Source of the DNA: Limonium bicolor
Lineage: Eukaryota > Streptophyta > Magnoliopsida > Caryophyllales > Plumbaginaceae
Assembly: GCA_023374045.1 (NCBI GenBank)
Contig: CM041779.1
Location: 267,912,131-267,976,130, forward strand
Reading direction: 5' to 3'
Length of the DNA stretch: 64,000 bases
Position 1 is the stretch's first letter. Each line of letters opens with the position of its first letter. The notes under the pieces were generated by a model. It saw only the letters and a list, made by a program, of their open reading frames with translations. It searched no databases and was not told the origin of the DNA. Positions 1 through 10,649 of the stretch are shown in pieces. A program made the translations under genes and the position numbers.

Positions 1-1885
1 CAAACACTTAGGTTTTCACCTTTAGACAACCAAGAACACTTAATCACTTAATACACATTCCTTACACACAAACATATTGTTTTTCATCCTTTAACCATTC
101 AAGACATTCATCTTTACAAGAAATGCCCTTTACACACAACTAAGCCTTTAACTACACTACATCACAATATAGTGCATAAACTTAAATTGCTTGGCTCTTA
201 GGCCCTTAAATTGCATAAACCTTAAACACTGAATTTCCCACATAATAATGCCTTCAACCTGCAAGTACACACAACAATGCTCCCATGTATTTTTAGTCCA
301 CCTTGTGGATAGTTTTCTAGCTCATTTCCCATTGGCTCTTTAAGTCATTTATTAAGCAAATATAGCTCAATTTCCTAGTACAATAAACCACATTAAGAGA
401 GGTCATTTACCTCTTTGTTTTCCAAGCTTTCCCATTTGTTTTCTCTTGTTCTTTCTTGGTTGAAAACCGGCAAGGAGGTTTTACCACTTGTCAATCTTCT
501 AACCAATACACATATAAGGGTAATGAGCATTAAGTTTAATACTCAAACTCATAGTTAAACCCTAGGTTTACATAAGTGTCTTAAAACACTAAAATTTGAT
601 GATTACCTTTGGAATTCGAAAGAGAGCTTGGTTAAGTGGTAAGATAGGACTCCTCCTAGTCCCTTTAAGATTGAATTAAGCTAAGAAAATAGCAAGACAA
701 GACACCATTGTAAGGTGAATTTTCGGTTATACAAGAAAATGGTGGGGACTTGGATTTTCTTTGATTTTCCTTACCTTGAAACAAAGGAGAATGACAAGGC
801 ATGGAAATATGAGCTCAAGCTCCTTCAATGGTGAATCTCCATGGCACCGAAATGGAGCTTTTGAAGATTTGAAAAGATAGGAATGTAGAGCTTACTCTAA
901 CTAAGACAACGGTAGTCTCGGAATTGAATTCGGAGCTTGGAGCCATGAGTTACAAGCATTCAAAGATGGAGAATGGCTACTTGCTGTAGCAAAACGAGAA
1001 TGGAGAAGGGAGGATGAGGTTGGAGACGGTGGGAACCAAAAAGAAAAGAAGAGAAAGTGAGGAGAGAGGTAAGTTTTGGAGATATTTAAGTTATAAAGCA
1101 AAAAGGTAACTTTTACTTACTTTTCTTTCTTTCTTTTAATTGGCAAGCCAAGTGTGATGACTCACACCCATAAAACCGTGGCCCCTTACATATAACATAT
1201 ATATGGCCTTTGTTGACCAATTAAACAACTTATGTTGACTTATAACTTATTTTGAGCACTATTCACAAATTAAGGCACAATTTGTAAGGCACATATTTGT
1301 GAAATTTTTGATTTCCCATTGATTTAGACTTCCTAATGTGATACTAAGTAGTACACATGTATATTTAAGAGTAATGATGGACACTTAGCCACTCAAAACT
1401 CATTTACAAGACAATTTTTCAAAAATGTGTTTTAAGACTCCTTAAAGCACTTTTGTGTCTTAACTTGTTTTCAAGCTTGGTTTTCTTTGGTAATTGATTT
1501 AATATGTTCATTAACATATTTATAAGATATAGGTATGACCATTAGGTCTTATACAAATTTATCCCAAGCTTAGAGCACTTTTAGCCCATATTGACCTTAA
1601 GGTATTTATTTATGTTTTGTTTGGTTCCAATGTCTACCAAGGTTTCCTAAGGACTTAATTAGCCTTATAAAATCATAATTGAATATTATTAAGTCTTGGT
1701 AGGCTCTTTGGGTCCTAACCAAGTTCACTCCAAGCTTAAAGCACGTTTTTGCTCAAACCGTGTCTTAGTGTTTTATTGTGTTTTACCATGGTTTAAATGG
1801 TTCTTTGATGTTTCTAAGGCACTTTTTAGCCTTTAAATACCATAGTTTAACATTTACACAACATACCAAGGTTTGGGGTATTTCA
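1..1885 (-). repeat. 3' LTR of G1, partial
   Basis: The minus-strand LTR start TGAAATACCCC lies at 1885. The stretch aligns by eye over most of its length with 6620-8301 of the 5' LTR: the shared block with the sentence-like match around 1380-1440 and 7960-8025 is the clearest. A splice-donor-like AAG|GTAAGG occurs at 775/774 on the minus strand, matching the donor at 7347/7346 of the other copy. The end of the LTR lies outside the window. Confidence 0.8.
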
Positions 1886-1912
1886 CTATGTCCCTATTTG
1901 CTCTTCCCAAGG
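1886..1912 (-). promoter_or_regulatory. candidate polypurine tract of G1
   Basis: On the minus strand the bases just before the 3' LTR read as purine-rich (CTTGGGAAGAGCAAATAGGG), which fits a plus-strand priming site. The assignment rests on position and composition only. Confidence 0.4.
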
Positions 1913-1931
1913 GTATTATTGCGAAACTCAA

Positions 1932-2431
1932 NNNNNNNNNNNNNNNNNNNNNNNNNNNNNNNNNNNNNNNNNNNNNNNNNNNNNNNNNNNNNNNNNNNNN
2001 NNNNNNNNNNNNNNNNNNNNNNNNNNNNNNNNNNNNNNNNNNNNNNNNNNNNNNNNNNNNNNNNNNNNNNNNNNNNNNNNNNNNNNNNNNNNNNNNNNNN
2101 NNNNNNNNNNNNNNNNNNNNNNNNNNNNNNNNNNNNNNNNNNNNNNNNNNNNNNNNNNNNNNNNNNNNNNNNNNNNNNNNNNNNNNNNNNNNNNNNNNNN
2201 NNNNNNNNNNNNNNNNNNNNNNNNNNNNNNNNNNNNNNNNNNNNNNNNNNNNNNNNNNNNNNNNNNNNNNNNNNNNNNNNNNNNNNNNNNNNNNNNNNNN
2301 NNNNNNNNNNNNNNNNNNNNNNNNNNNNNNNNNNNNNNNNNNNNNNNNNNNNNNNNNNNNNNNNNNNNNNNNNNNNNNNNNNNNNNNNNNNNNNNNNNNN
2401 NNNNNNNNNNNNNNNNNNNNNNNNNNNNNNN
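1932..2431. other. assembly gap of 500 Ns
   Basis: Exactly 500 consecutive Ns. A round number like this is usually a placeholder for a join of unknown size, so the G1 pol region may be missing here and the distance from gag to the 3' LTR cannot be trusted. Confidence 0.99.
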
Positions 2432-2884
2432 ACATGAGGCTGTCAGCTATGGAGTTTCATCACACTGGCAAGGATCCATGAACGAACCAGTCCATCGCAT
2501 CGATCCCAAGCATCGCGACTTTTTCATTTAACAGTTTAGGCGGTACCTGGTCTCGAAGAGGATCCTGGTGCCTCAGACCGGTCCACCACATTCAGGGCGG
2601 CCTTGCCGGACCCCGTACCCTTCCCCTTCTGGGATTCAGTGTACTTCTTGTCAGAAGTCTGCTGAGTAATCGCCTTCGGGCCTTCAGTGGTCGTGGTAGT
2701 ATTACCCTTCCACTGCCCCTTTGGCTTTAGTTCCTGCTGTTGGGGTTCGTCCAACACTCAAACTCACGGTGCCCCATCTTCTGGCAGTGACGACACCTCA
2801 CATCATTCCCCTTGCAGTCTTTGCCGGGGTGGTCTCCATTGCACCACTTACAGTAAAAGTGGCGCTCCGGTCCAGAACCCCGCG

Positions 2885-2971
2885 CTAGCTGCTATAACAA
2901 CACACAATCAATACTCACTTCCCATCTTAATAACATACACCTCAACTAGATACACATGGTTAAGTAATTAC
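2885..2971 (-). other. putative intron 2 of G1 gag (87 bp)
   Basis: On the minus strand it starts GTAATTAC and ends CAGCTAG. Excising it joins ...PPK to ARGSGPERHFYC in one frame and leads straight into the first zinc knuckle. It is AT-rich relative to its flanks. Confidence 0.7.
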
Positions 2972-3230
2972 CCTTAGGCGGGTAGGAGCGTAGAGGCTTC
3001 GCCGCATACGCGTACGTGAGCTTCAGTGGCTCATCAGCTGTGGTGGTCTGGGCTTGGCCCTTGTCACCCTGGTACTGACCCTTATGGGGCTGAGGGTAGG
3101 GTTTCTTTTTCTTTCCTCCCCCATACCCTTGCTGACTCTAGCCCTCGTTGGTGGCCTTGCGCTTATGCGCATTCTCCTCGTCCCTCAGACGGACGGTAAT
3201 TTCAACCTTAGCAGCGGCATGATAGCACTC

Positions 3231-3333
3231 CTGAATTTTAGGATGTCAGTCATGCCCCGCAAAAATAACTTACCAACTCACATTAACATTCACTCAAGGT
3301 ATAGATTGTCTCACAATAAAGTACTCCAATTAC
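3231..3333 (-). other. putative intron 1 of G1 gag (103 bp)
   Basis: On the minus strand it starts CAG|GTAATTGG and ends AAAATTCAG. Excision joins TTLQ to ECYHAAAK, a natural continuation of the Gag C-terminal helical region. Without excision the frame closes after a non-Gag tail. Confidence 0.75.
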
Positions 3334-4211
3334 CTGCAAGGTAGTATACTCAGCTGGCCCCATCCCGTAGCGGAGACGGTGGCTTAGTCCATTGTAGAAC
3401 CGGTTCACCAACACTCGGTTCGAATACCCAAGGTCTGGTAATAGGTGGATAAGGCCGGTGAATGCTGTGTAGTAGTCATCAACCGACATCTTATCCCCCT
3501 GCCTCAGACTATCCAGCTCGAGGCGCTTGGCCTCCTGCACATGCACAGGGTAGTACTTGGCTCGCAGTAGAGCCGTGTACTCCCTCCAACCAAACTCAGG
3601 ATCAGCCATCCTGTCCTCCTTCACCAACTTCCACCAACTCTGTGCCGTACCCTTCAAGTAGTAAGCGGCAAGACGGACCTTAGCTTCAGCAGGTACTGCC
3701 AAGGTCTCGTAGGCGGTCTCCAGTTCGGAGATGTACGCCTCCAGCTTTCGAGGATCAGTCTCCCCATTGAATGATGGCGGTCTAAGATCAGCCAACGCCT
3801 TGACCCAATTGGTCTCTCGTGGCGGTGGTGGTGGTGGCTGAACTCCGGGCTGTTGCCCTTGCTGTATAGCAGCAACCAGATCGGGTACCAACTGGGCTAC
3901 GGCGGCTGCAACTGCCTCAGCCATAGTCTGTGCCGTAGTATCATCGCCCTGGTCGCCCAAATCTCCAGTACCGCGCCCGCGGCCTCTACCTACGTGGTCT
4001 ACCTGCCATCTGAATTCATATGAACATTTCATTAGCATTATGCTTGCACACTTATCGGTCCAATGGTTATAGCATCTTCCCGATAACCAGGTAATTCCAC
4101 ACTTAGTTAGTGGTTAACCTTTCCAAATCTGTTCACTTAGGTATCTGTAGCTAGGTTTCCTAACTCGGTATATCCCTAAGCTCGGTATTCTAGTCATCAG
4201 AGCGATACTTC

Positions 4212-4223
4212 GCTCTGATACCA
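4212..4223 (-). promoter_or_regulatory. primer binding site of G1 (initiator tRNA-Met)
   Basis: The minus strand reads TGGTATCAGAGC, complementary to the 3' end of plant initiator tRNA-Met, five bases after the 5' LTR end (GGGGTGTTACA at 4229). Confidence 0.9.
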
Positions 4224-5607
4224 CTTTTTGTAACACCCCTACAACGCTCCTAACAACTACCGAAATCGCAGCGGAATTAACCAACCAAACAAAACTAAAC
4301 GCTTTGGTGTTACAACGTCGTTAACCACCCACGTGGTTAACTAGGCAGAATAAATACAAGTGTATCGGTCCGATGATCAGACTCCCGAGCATAGAATCTA
4401 ACATCCATATATAAACATAACCAGCCATACCGAGTATTTAATTTACATCACCCTACCAACCGTAATCATCCACCACTGTTTAACAAACGGTACCAAAATG
4501 TAATGCCTCGGGAGCACAGGCGCATCCCGGGCTCAACAACCAACATAGCCAAAATACATCAACAACCTAGGACCTAGAGCCACTCTGCTTCTTCGATCCT
4601 CATCCTGCAATAAAATATGGAGCCCCCGAGGGGGTCAGCAACCTTTGCTGGTATGGCTAACGCGCAGCCCATCGGCTACCGGGATACGCGCAACCAATTG
4701 TCATAATAACATGGCATTCATTTTAAACATCCAACATATATATGTATATATCAAGCATAGCAAGGGAAATTGCATAGCATCATAACAATACACAACACCA
4801 TAGAATCGGTCCTCACAAGGAACCTTCCACCATAGTTAGTATACCATGTGAGCCTAGAGATTTTTACCAATCCCATGTTAAGCTCGTTACCAACCTCGTT
4901 ACCGTCCGGTTATATAGAACGGTTAACTTATACCCAAAGTGTGTCGGATATAGTAATCCCAAGCACACCGAAATAACATACGTATGCCCCTGTGGCCCGA
5001 CGTGAGTCAGTAACTAGCTTTGGATAAGCTAAGGGAATGTAGAAACCAATTGGAATACCACCTATACATACACCAAGAGAGCCGAACCGGATATGATATC
5101 GACTCTCGTCCATCACACGCGTGGCCGGAACAACCGGACTCCTCACTCCCCCCTCCCCCCGATTAGTACTTGTTAGTGATCACACAATATTTTGTTAAGT
5201 CACATACAAGCAAACATTTAGGTCTTGTTAGACAACCAAGGGAAAGGAGTCACAACCTTACAACATCTTAATGTATAACAACTGTAAACTCTTTTCATGC
5301 CTTAATCTTATAAGGTCGTAACACACAGAAAAGCAAACAACATCCAAGCCGGTGTAAACCGGTAGACAACAGACTGCAAGAAAACCATACCTTGGTCCTT
5401 GCCTCGATTGGTTTCCTCCGTAGGTCACTCCTATACATAATTAATAACGTCGGTTAATTATTTATTCGATTCAAACTTGTTAAGTATTTAACATGATTGT
5501 ATGACATGTTTTAATGTCTATCTTACCCTAGGTTACCTTCACTATACTCCCTAGGGTTTACTACATAAGTCACATTCTTTTCTGTTTTTTTTTTAAAATT
5601 TTGGTAT

Positions 5608-6060
5608 GTCCGACCCACCGTCCGTCCCACAACTGGGTCGGACCCTTCCAGTGGTTTTCGGGTCTGAAGAACCTTACCTTGTCCGACCCATGTCCGACCC
5701 ACCTTCTGGGTCGGACCATTCCAGAGACATGTCCGACCCAAGTCCGACTCACTCGACTGGGTCGGACCATTACAGAGAACTTCATCAGACTTCAGAACAT
5801 ACACGTCCGACCCATGTCCGACCCACCCTTCTGGGTCGGACCATTACAAACATTTTACCGCCTTATAAACATGCCCGTCCGACCCACGTCCGACTCACTC
5901 GACTGGGTCGGACCATTCCAGAAACATTTTCCCTCCTTTGAAACATGACCGTCCGACCCATGTCCGACCCACCCTTTTGGGTCGGACCATTACAAACACT
6001 TTCCTAACGTCTAACAGAGGCTGTCCGACCCACAACTGGGTCGGACCCCTGGGTCGGACG
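5608..6060. repeat. palindromic minisatellite, GTCCGACCCA family, in G1 LTR
   Basis: About six units of 70-90 bp. Each has GTCCGACCCA once or twice, a short spacer, then the inverse TGGGTCGGAC followed by CATT(A/C)CA. Each unit can fold on itself. Spacers differ in sequence while the GTCCGACCC and GGGTCGGAC arms are kept. Confidence 0.9.
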
Positions 6061-7340
6061 TCCTCTAAACTTACCCAAACTTTGTCAAATCTTCACCAAA
6101 CTTCTCCTAAAGCCTCTTAATGCTTCCTAACAACATTTGGTAACCTTATATCCACATACAACATCTATGAAACTCATTTTCTAATTCCTTAAGCTTTTAC
6201 TTATTTCCTTGTAGAATTCCTTAACACTTACAACATTTTATACTAGGTTTCTAAATGGTGTTTCTTCTCACCTATGATAACTACTATCCCAAAATGCTTT
6301 CTCTTCCTCTTAACTTCATCTCTTAAGCATTAATTCTCACAACTAACTCCTCTTCATTCTTGAAATTCTTCTCCAAGTGTACACTTTCTCCTTATTTACC
6401 AAAGTTGCCTAAGTCTTTATCTAAGTCCAAAATGACTTTGGTACATACTAAAACCTCAAGCTCATGCCTAAGTCCTTGTTACACTCTAGAACACTTAAGA
6501 CATTATATCTTCACTTGTAAAACACTAGTCATTTCCTAACACCTCTAACTCACCAAACCTTGTAAACACTTAGAACTTCTTGCTTCTTACCTAGATTTTG
6601 ACATGGATTCCCCTAGAACATTACTAAGCCTAAAACACTTTATTTTCTCCATTAAACACACAAGAACATCTAGAATCACCAAGAACACTCTCCCACATAA
6701 AACTTTACTCAAATCACACCACATTACAATATAAAGCATAACTTAAATTGCATGGCACTTAGGCCCTTAAAATGCATGGCTCTTAGGCCCTTAAGGTGCT
6801 TAAATCATAAACACTTGAATTTCCACAATATATATATATGCCTTTGACCTGCAATTACATACAACAAGACATATGTTCTTTTACTAGTCTCCTTGAGGAC
6901 ATTACTAGGTCATCCACCATTTGCTCTTTAGGTAGTTTTAATAAGCATTATAAGCTCATTTCTCCTAAGGCATTAAACAACATTAAGTTAGTAGATTTAC
7001 CTCCTTTCCAAAACACTTCCTTCTTGTTTCCTTACAAAACCGTATGGTATTTTGATTCCTTGTCAAGTTCTAAACAATATACAAACACCACATAATGAGT
7101 ATTCAAGCTTTGAGCTTCATCTCATTGTAAACCCTAATTTTACATTGTTTCAAAACATTAATGTAGTTGTTTTACCTTGATCTTTGAAGAGAGTTTGAAT
7201 ATATAACAAGAGAGGACTCCACCTAGTCCATGAAGAGTTGAAATAAAGCTAGAACAAAGTCACACAAAGAGCTATATCAATGTGTATTTTCGGTCAAGGT
7301 AAGAACATGGAGGAAATGATTTTGTTTTCTCTTTGAGATT

Positions 7341-7350
7341 CCTTACCTAG
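7341..7350 (-). promoter_or_regulatory. candidate splice donor inside G1 LTR
   Basis: Minus strand CTAG|GTAAGG, cut between 7347 and 7346. It lies 955 bp from the LTR start and directly after a CT-rich leader-like tract. The same block is kept in the 3' LTR (donor at 775/774) and, more diverged, in S1 (AAG|GTAAAAAG at 61940/61939). Confidence 0.5.
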
Positions 7351-8301
7351 AAGCAAAGGAGAGTAATAATATGTCAAAATACAAGCTCAAGCTCCTTCAA
7401 TGGTGGAACACTTGGCACGGAAATGGGGCTCTTGGAGTTTTGAGAAGATAGGAATGAAGAGCTTGATGAGAGGAAGAGATTGGTGGTGTTTGTTTTTGAT
7501 TTGGACAAGTGAGCTAGATTTAGCAAGAGGTCAAAGATGGAGTTCTTATGGTGGTAGTGGTATTACCGTGAGAGAAACAGCAAGAAGGAAGGAAGAAGAA
7601 GGTTGAGACCGTGGGAAATGAAGGAAAGAAATGAGAATGAAGATAGAATTTGCTTTTAAGAGATATTTGTAGTAATAAAGTAAAAGTAAGTTTAATTAGT
7701 TTTCTTTACTTACTTATTATATCACTAGAGAGTGGTGAGTCACCACACTTAGAAAACCGGCCCCCTATATTATAATGAGGGTATTTTAGTCTTTGTTTGT
7801 CAATTTAATTACTTAATACAACATATGTTATAAACTAGCTTATAAAAATCACTATTCACCTAAACAAGGCACTTAGAAGTGAAATTTTTGATTTCCCATT
7901 AATATAGCCACCCAAATGTGATACTATATAGTACACATATATATTTAAGAGTAATGATGGACATTTAGCCACTCAAAACCCATTTACAAGACAATTTTTC
8001 AAAAATGTGCTTTAAGACTTCTTAAAGCACATTTTGTGTTTTAACTTGTTTTTCAAGCTTGGTTTTCTTTGGTAATTGATTTAATATGTTCATTAATATA
8101 CATATAAGGTCTTGGTAAGTTCATTAGGTCTTACCCAAGCTTATTCCAAGCTTAGAGCACATTTTAGCTCTTATTGACTTTAAAGCACATTTTGTGTTTG
8201 CTTTTGTTTAAATTTGTTTACTAATGTTTTTAAGACTCTTTTTAGTCTTAGTAGATCATGTTTTAAATGTTTAACCAACATACCAGGTTTGGGGTATTTC
8301 A

Positions 8302-8512
8302 GAAAGTGTATTTTGAGTTGTATATGAGTTTTGTTTGAGGGCGGTTTCCAGTCATTCAGACCGTAACTTGATGTTGGTAGTATGGTTGTGTCACCCATGT
8401 GGGTGGTTGGCGTCTGTGACACCCGGATGGAGTTTATACCGCTGCGTAGTTAACCATGACGTTGTTTAGGCGCGACGTTTGTATCACTGAATGTTTTATT
8501 CGGGGGTGTTAC
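8302..8512 (+). repeat. 3' end fragment of an older LTR, plus strand
   Basis: Ends in GGGGGTGTTACA at 8512, the same terminus as the G1, S1 and S2 LTRs but in plus orientation. It also carries the terminal-region features of those LTRs (CACCCATGTGGGTGG and a GC-rich stretch near the end). The rest was displaced by G1 and lies outside the window. Confidence 0.65.
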
Positions 8513-9672
8513 AAACAATATACAACAAATACTAGTATTACTTACTTGGTTTTCTTAATTTATTTTATTGTGGTTCTACACTAAAACTATACTAATTATC
8601 TATCCAAACTAGTATCACACATATAATTCTCAAGTAAATACCCACACCGTTCAAACTAAACGTAGTACACACCCACCAATCAAACCATTGGTATATTGTC
8701 CTCTAACATAATCACCACAAATAAAAATATATGATACAAAAACTCACATGGTTTGTCAATATCGCTTGCTTTTACCGACATCCCACTTCCACCACCACCA
8801 ATAACCTCCGTTACCTTTCCAAAACATTTTGCTTGTAGTAAACACCAAACCATACCTTATTTTAATCCTTAATCTATACTACTTGAACTTGAATTTGAAC
8901 TTTTATCTCGTTACTGTATCTATCATAAAAAAGATCTAGTAGTATAATATTCATCAGAAAAAGATAACCTATAGCCCGGTCCGGTTGTCATTTCATATGT
9001 AACAGACGTAAGGCTACTACTACTTTAAATTGTATCATCTTCCAATTCAACAACATATGATTTTGATTCGGTACAGTCAAATAGTCAACCCCAACATCAA
9101 CCCACAAACCAGTCAACCCCATTGACTTCACAAACGGAACATCACAAACATGACAATAAACACCACTACCTTCACTACACTCATACAAATCATTCCCATC
9201 ATACTGCACACCCAACAACAACTTATAACAATAATAACTATAACTCAAATACTTCAACCACACAATAAACATAGGTATCTGCTGCACATAGGTAACGAGT
9301 AAATACAACAATGTATACCTGGGCGGCGTTCAGGCAGGTGGTGGCTCACGGCGCTGGTGGAGCTCTGGCGCGGCTTCAGACGATGGACGACAGCGAGAGC
9401 TAGGGTTGGGGTGGTGGGGGAAGACAGGAATAGCACAGGGCGGCGCTAGTGGAGTTCTACGGCTTCAGGCGACGAACTGTCGAGAGCTAGGGTTGAGGGA
9501 AGACGGGAATCGCACAGGGCAGCGGAGGAGATGGCTCGACTACGACAGGGCTAGTAGCAGCAGGCGACGATGGAGATGGCTCGACGGCGACAGGGGGAAG
9601 ACGGAATCGCACAGGGAAAACAAGAGAAGCCAGGAGGAAGAAGAAAATGAGGCATCGGGGTATTATTAAAAT
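8513..9672. other. unclassified stretch next to CACTA end
   Basis: AT-rich from 8513 to about 9300, then GC-rich from 9310 to 9650 with two near-copies of a GAGAGCTAGGGTTG(G/A)GG(T/G) block (9387 and 9488). A minus-strand open frame of about 107 codons (9311-8988) has no recognised domain. The stretch may be the interior of a CACTA element carrying captured gene fragments, since a CACTA end follows directly. No left CACTA terminus was found before the LTR remnant. Confidence 0.3.
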
Positions 9673-10036
9673 ACTTTTAAACGACGGTTTATTTAGAAAC
9701 CGTCGTTTTAAAGCCTATGGGACGGGAGCAATAAACGACAGTTATAAGAGAAACCGTGGTTTTAAATTATTGGCGCAAAATATAAAACGAAGGTTCATCG
9801 AGAACCGTGGTTTACCATGACTTTATACGATGGTTGTATTGGAACCGTCGTTTTTTCTCATAAGCGGTGTTAATTATAAATGACGGTTCTTTATAAAACC
9901 GTCATTTATATGATGAAGCGTGCAACATAAACGACGGTTCTTCCTAGAACCGTGGTTTATAATGTTTTAAAAACAACGGTATTTTTGTGTACCGTGGTTT
10001 AAAGTGCGTCATTTTAAAATCTTTTTTCTACTAGTG
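9673..10036. mobile_element. CACTA transposon end with subterminal hairpin repeats
   Basis: The terminus reads CTACTAGTG at 10028-10036, the inverse of CACTAGTAG, preceded by the usual T-rich tract. Inside are about six inverted pairs of the type AAACGACGGTT...AACCGTCGTTT at 50-60 bp spacing, as in plant CACTA subterminal regions. The 3 bp after the end (GTC) would be one copy of the target duplication. Only this end is seen. Confidence 0.75.
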
Positions 10037-10055
10037 GTCATTCATTAATCGTTAA

Positions 10056-10150
10056 CCTGGACTTGTATTTGGTTAACCTGTCATTCTAAGTTGGTTAACC
10101 TGTCATTCTCATTTGGTTACCTATCATTCTCATTTGCCTTACATTTGGTT
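10056..10150. repeat. degenerate GGTTAACCTGTCATTCT repeat
   Basis: Four or five imperfect units around GGTTAACCTGTCATTCT, starting at about 10056. Related GGTTAACCTG runs recur in introns of the same interrupted locus at 47335-47420 and more weakly at 48830-49020. Confidence 0.6.
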
Positions 10151-10244
10151 AATTTTTATCTCTGATTGATTGATTTCTGGCTACTTAAACAACATTGTAA
10201 CTTGGGTTACAAAACAAAACTAATTAATATACAAGAAAGGTAGT

Positions 10245-10398
10245 ATGAGTGAACGTCAAGACAATAAGGTAAAATTTCAAATTATTTATTCTCACAATAA
10301 TGAATTTATACAATGGTTTTATGAAATTAATAAATGTTGAATTTGTAGCTAACTAATTTTTTCCAGGCCAAACCAGAAAAGATAAATGCAGATGCATG
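10245..10398 (+). pseudogene. 5' part of Ulp1-like locus, cut by copia C1
   Basis: A possible first exon (10245-10268, reading MSERQDNK) is followed by an AT-rich GT-AG intron (10269-10366, acceptor TTTTTTCCAG) and then 10367-10398, which runs into the C1 target site GCATG. With C1 removed the sequence continues at 46626. The frame that makes sense downstream (CRCMVKRLNEI) is not the one the proposed exon joint gives, so either the true splice site differs or the gene had already decayed. Confidence 0.4.
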
Positions 10399-10563
10399 TG
10401 TTAGGATATATGTGTTAGTATTAAGAGATATGTATTAATATAGTGTCAACAGTATATTAGTATTTCTGTAAATACCCTTATATATACTCCTCCCCTGTAT
10501 CTTGTATAACTTGATTGTCTATCAATCTATACAGACAACTCTTTCCTTTCTTTACAATTAACA
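10399..10563 (+). repeat. 5' LTR of copia C1 (165 bp)
   Basis: TGTTAGGATATATG to ACAATTAACA. It differs from the 169 bp 3' LTR at only a handful of positions. A TATA-like TATATATACTCC lies near 10480. Confidence 0.92.
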
Positions 10564-10575
10564 TGGTATCAGAGC
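10564..10575 (+). promoter_or_regulatory. primer binding site of C1 (initiator tRNA-Met)
   Basis: TGGTATCAGAGC directly after the LTR end, as is standard for plant copia elements. Confidence 0.93.
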
Positions 10576-10649
10576 TCGTACAGTAACTGGGTTATCGTTT
10601 CGAGATTTCTTCTTCTTTTCATTTTCTTTACTTCTTGTTTCTTGCCACA

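Larger units (their letters stand above)
2536..4038 (-). pseudogene. gag: gypsy-type gag with two GT-AG introns and one nonsense codon
   Basis: Structural Gag protein of G1, which would form the cytoplasmic particle. Exon 1 (4038-3334) encodes a Gly/Arg-rich start, a proline stretch, then a retrotransposon Gag domain with the typical WVKALADLRPPSFNG and TAQSWWKL motifs. Exon 2 (3230-2972) continues as ECYHAAAKVE; it carries an in-frame TAG at 3140-3138. Exon 3 (2884-2536) encodes two zinc knuckles, CKWCNGDHPGKDC (CX2CX3HX4C) and CRHCQKMGHREFEC (CX2CX4HX4C). Removing introns 3231-3333 and 2885-2971 keeps the frame across both joints, which is strong evidence that they are real. A further donor-like CCAG|GTACCG at 2547/2546 suggests a third intron running into the gap. 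The start codon is uncertain; 4038 is the first in-frame ATG after the PBS leader. Confidence 0.8.
1..8301 (-). mobile_element. G1: Ty3/gypsy-type LTR retrotransposon, partial, minus strand
   Basis: The element reads right to left: 5' LTR 4229-8301, PBS 4212-4223, intron-bearing gag 4038-2536, a 500-N gap, a purine-rich stretch, then the 3' LTR running off the window at base 1. The LTR termini are TGAAATACCCC and GGGGTGTTACA as read on the minus strand. The Gag domain and two zinc knuckles show a gypsy-type element. No protease, RT or integrase is visible; they may be hidden in the gap, whose true size is unknown. The two LTR copies are clearly related but visibly diverged, for example around 1321-1450 against 7901-8030, so the insertion is not recent or the two LTRs were joined wrongly at the gap. 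Confidence 0.8.
4229..8301 (-). repeat. 5' LTR of G1 (4073 bp)
   Basis: Bounded by TGAAATACCCC (8301) and GGGGTGTTACA (4229) as read on the minus strand. From 5' to 3' it holds a CT-rich leader-like zone (about 7700-7350), a splice-donor-like CTAG|GTAAGG (7347/7346), an AT-rich stretch, a palindromic minisatellite (5608-6060), and a block GAGGGGGTCAGC near 4630 that also occurs in solo LTR S1 near 52092. Four kilobases is long for an LTR. The flank at 8302 belongs to another LTR remnant, so G1 inserted into an older element. Confidence 0.85.

Noticed and set aside
1778..2481. Frames of about 200 codons
   Set aside because: Made of Ns from the gap.
5606..5948. Overlapping frames rich in DPPS, GRT and similar repeats
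   Set aside because: Translations of the palindromic minisatellite, open on both strands by composition.
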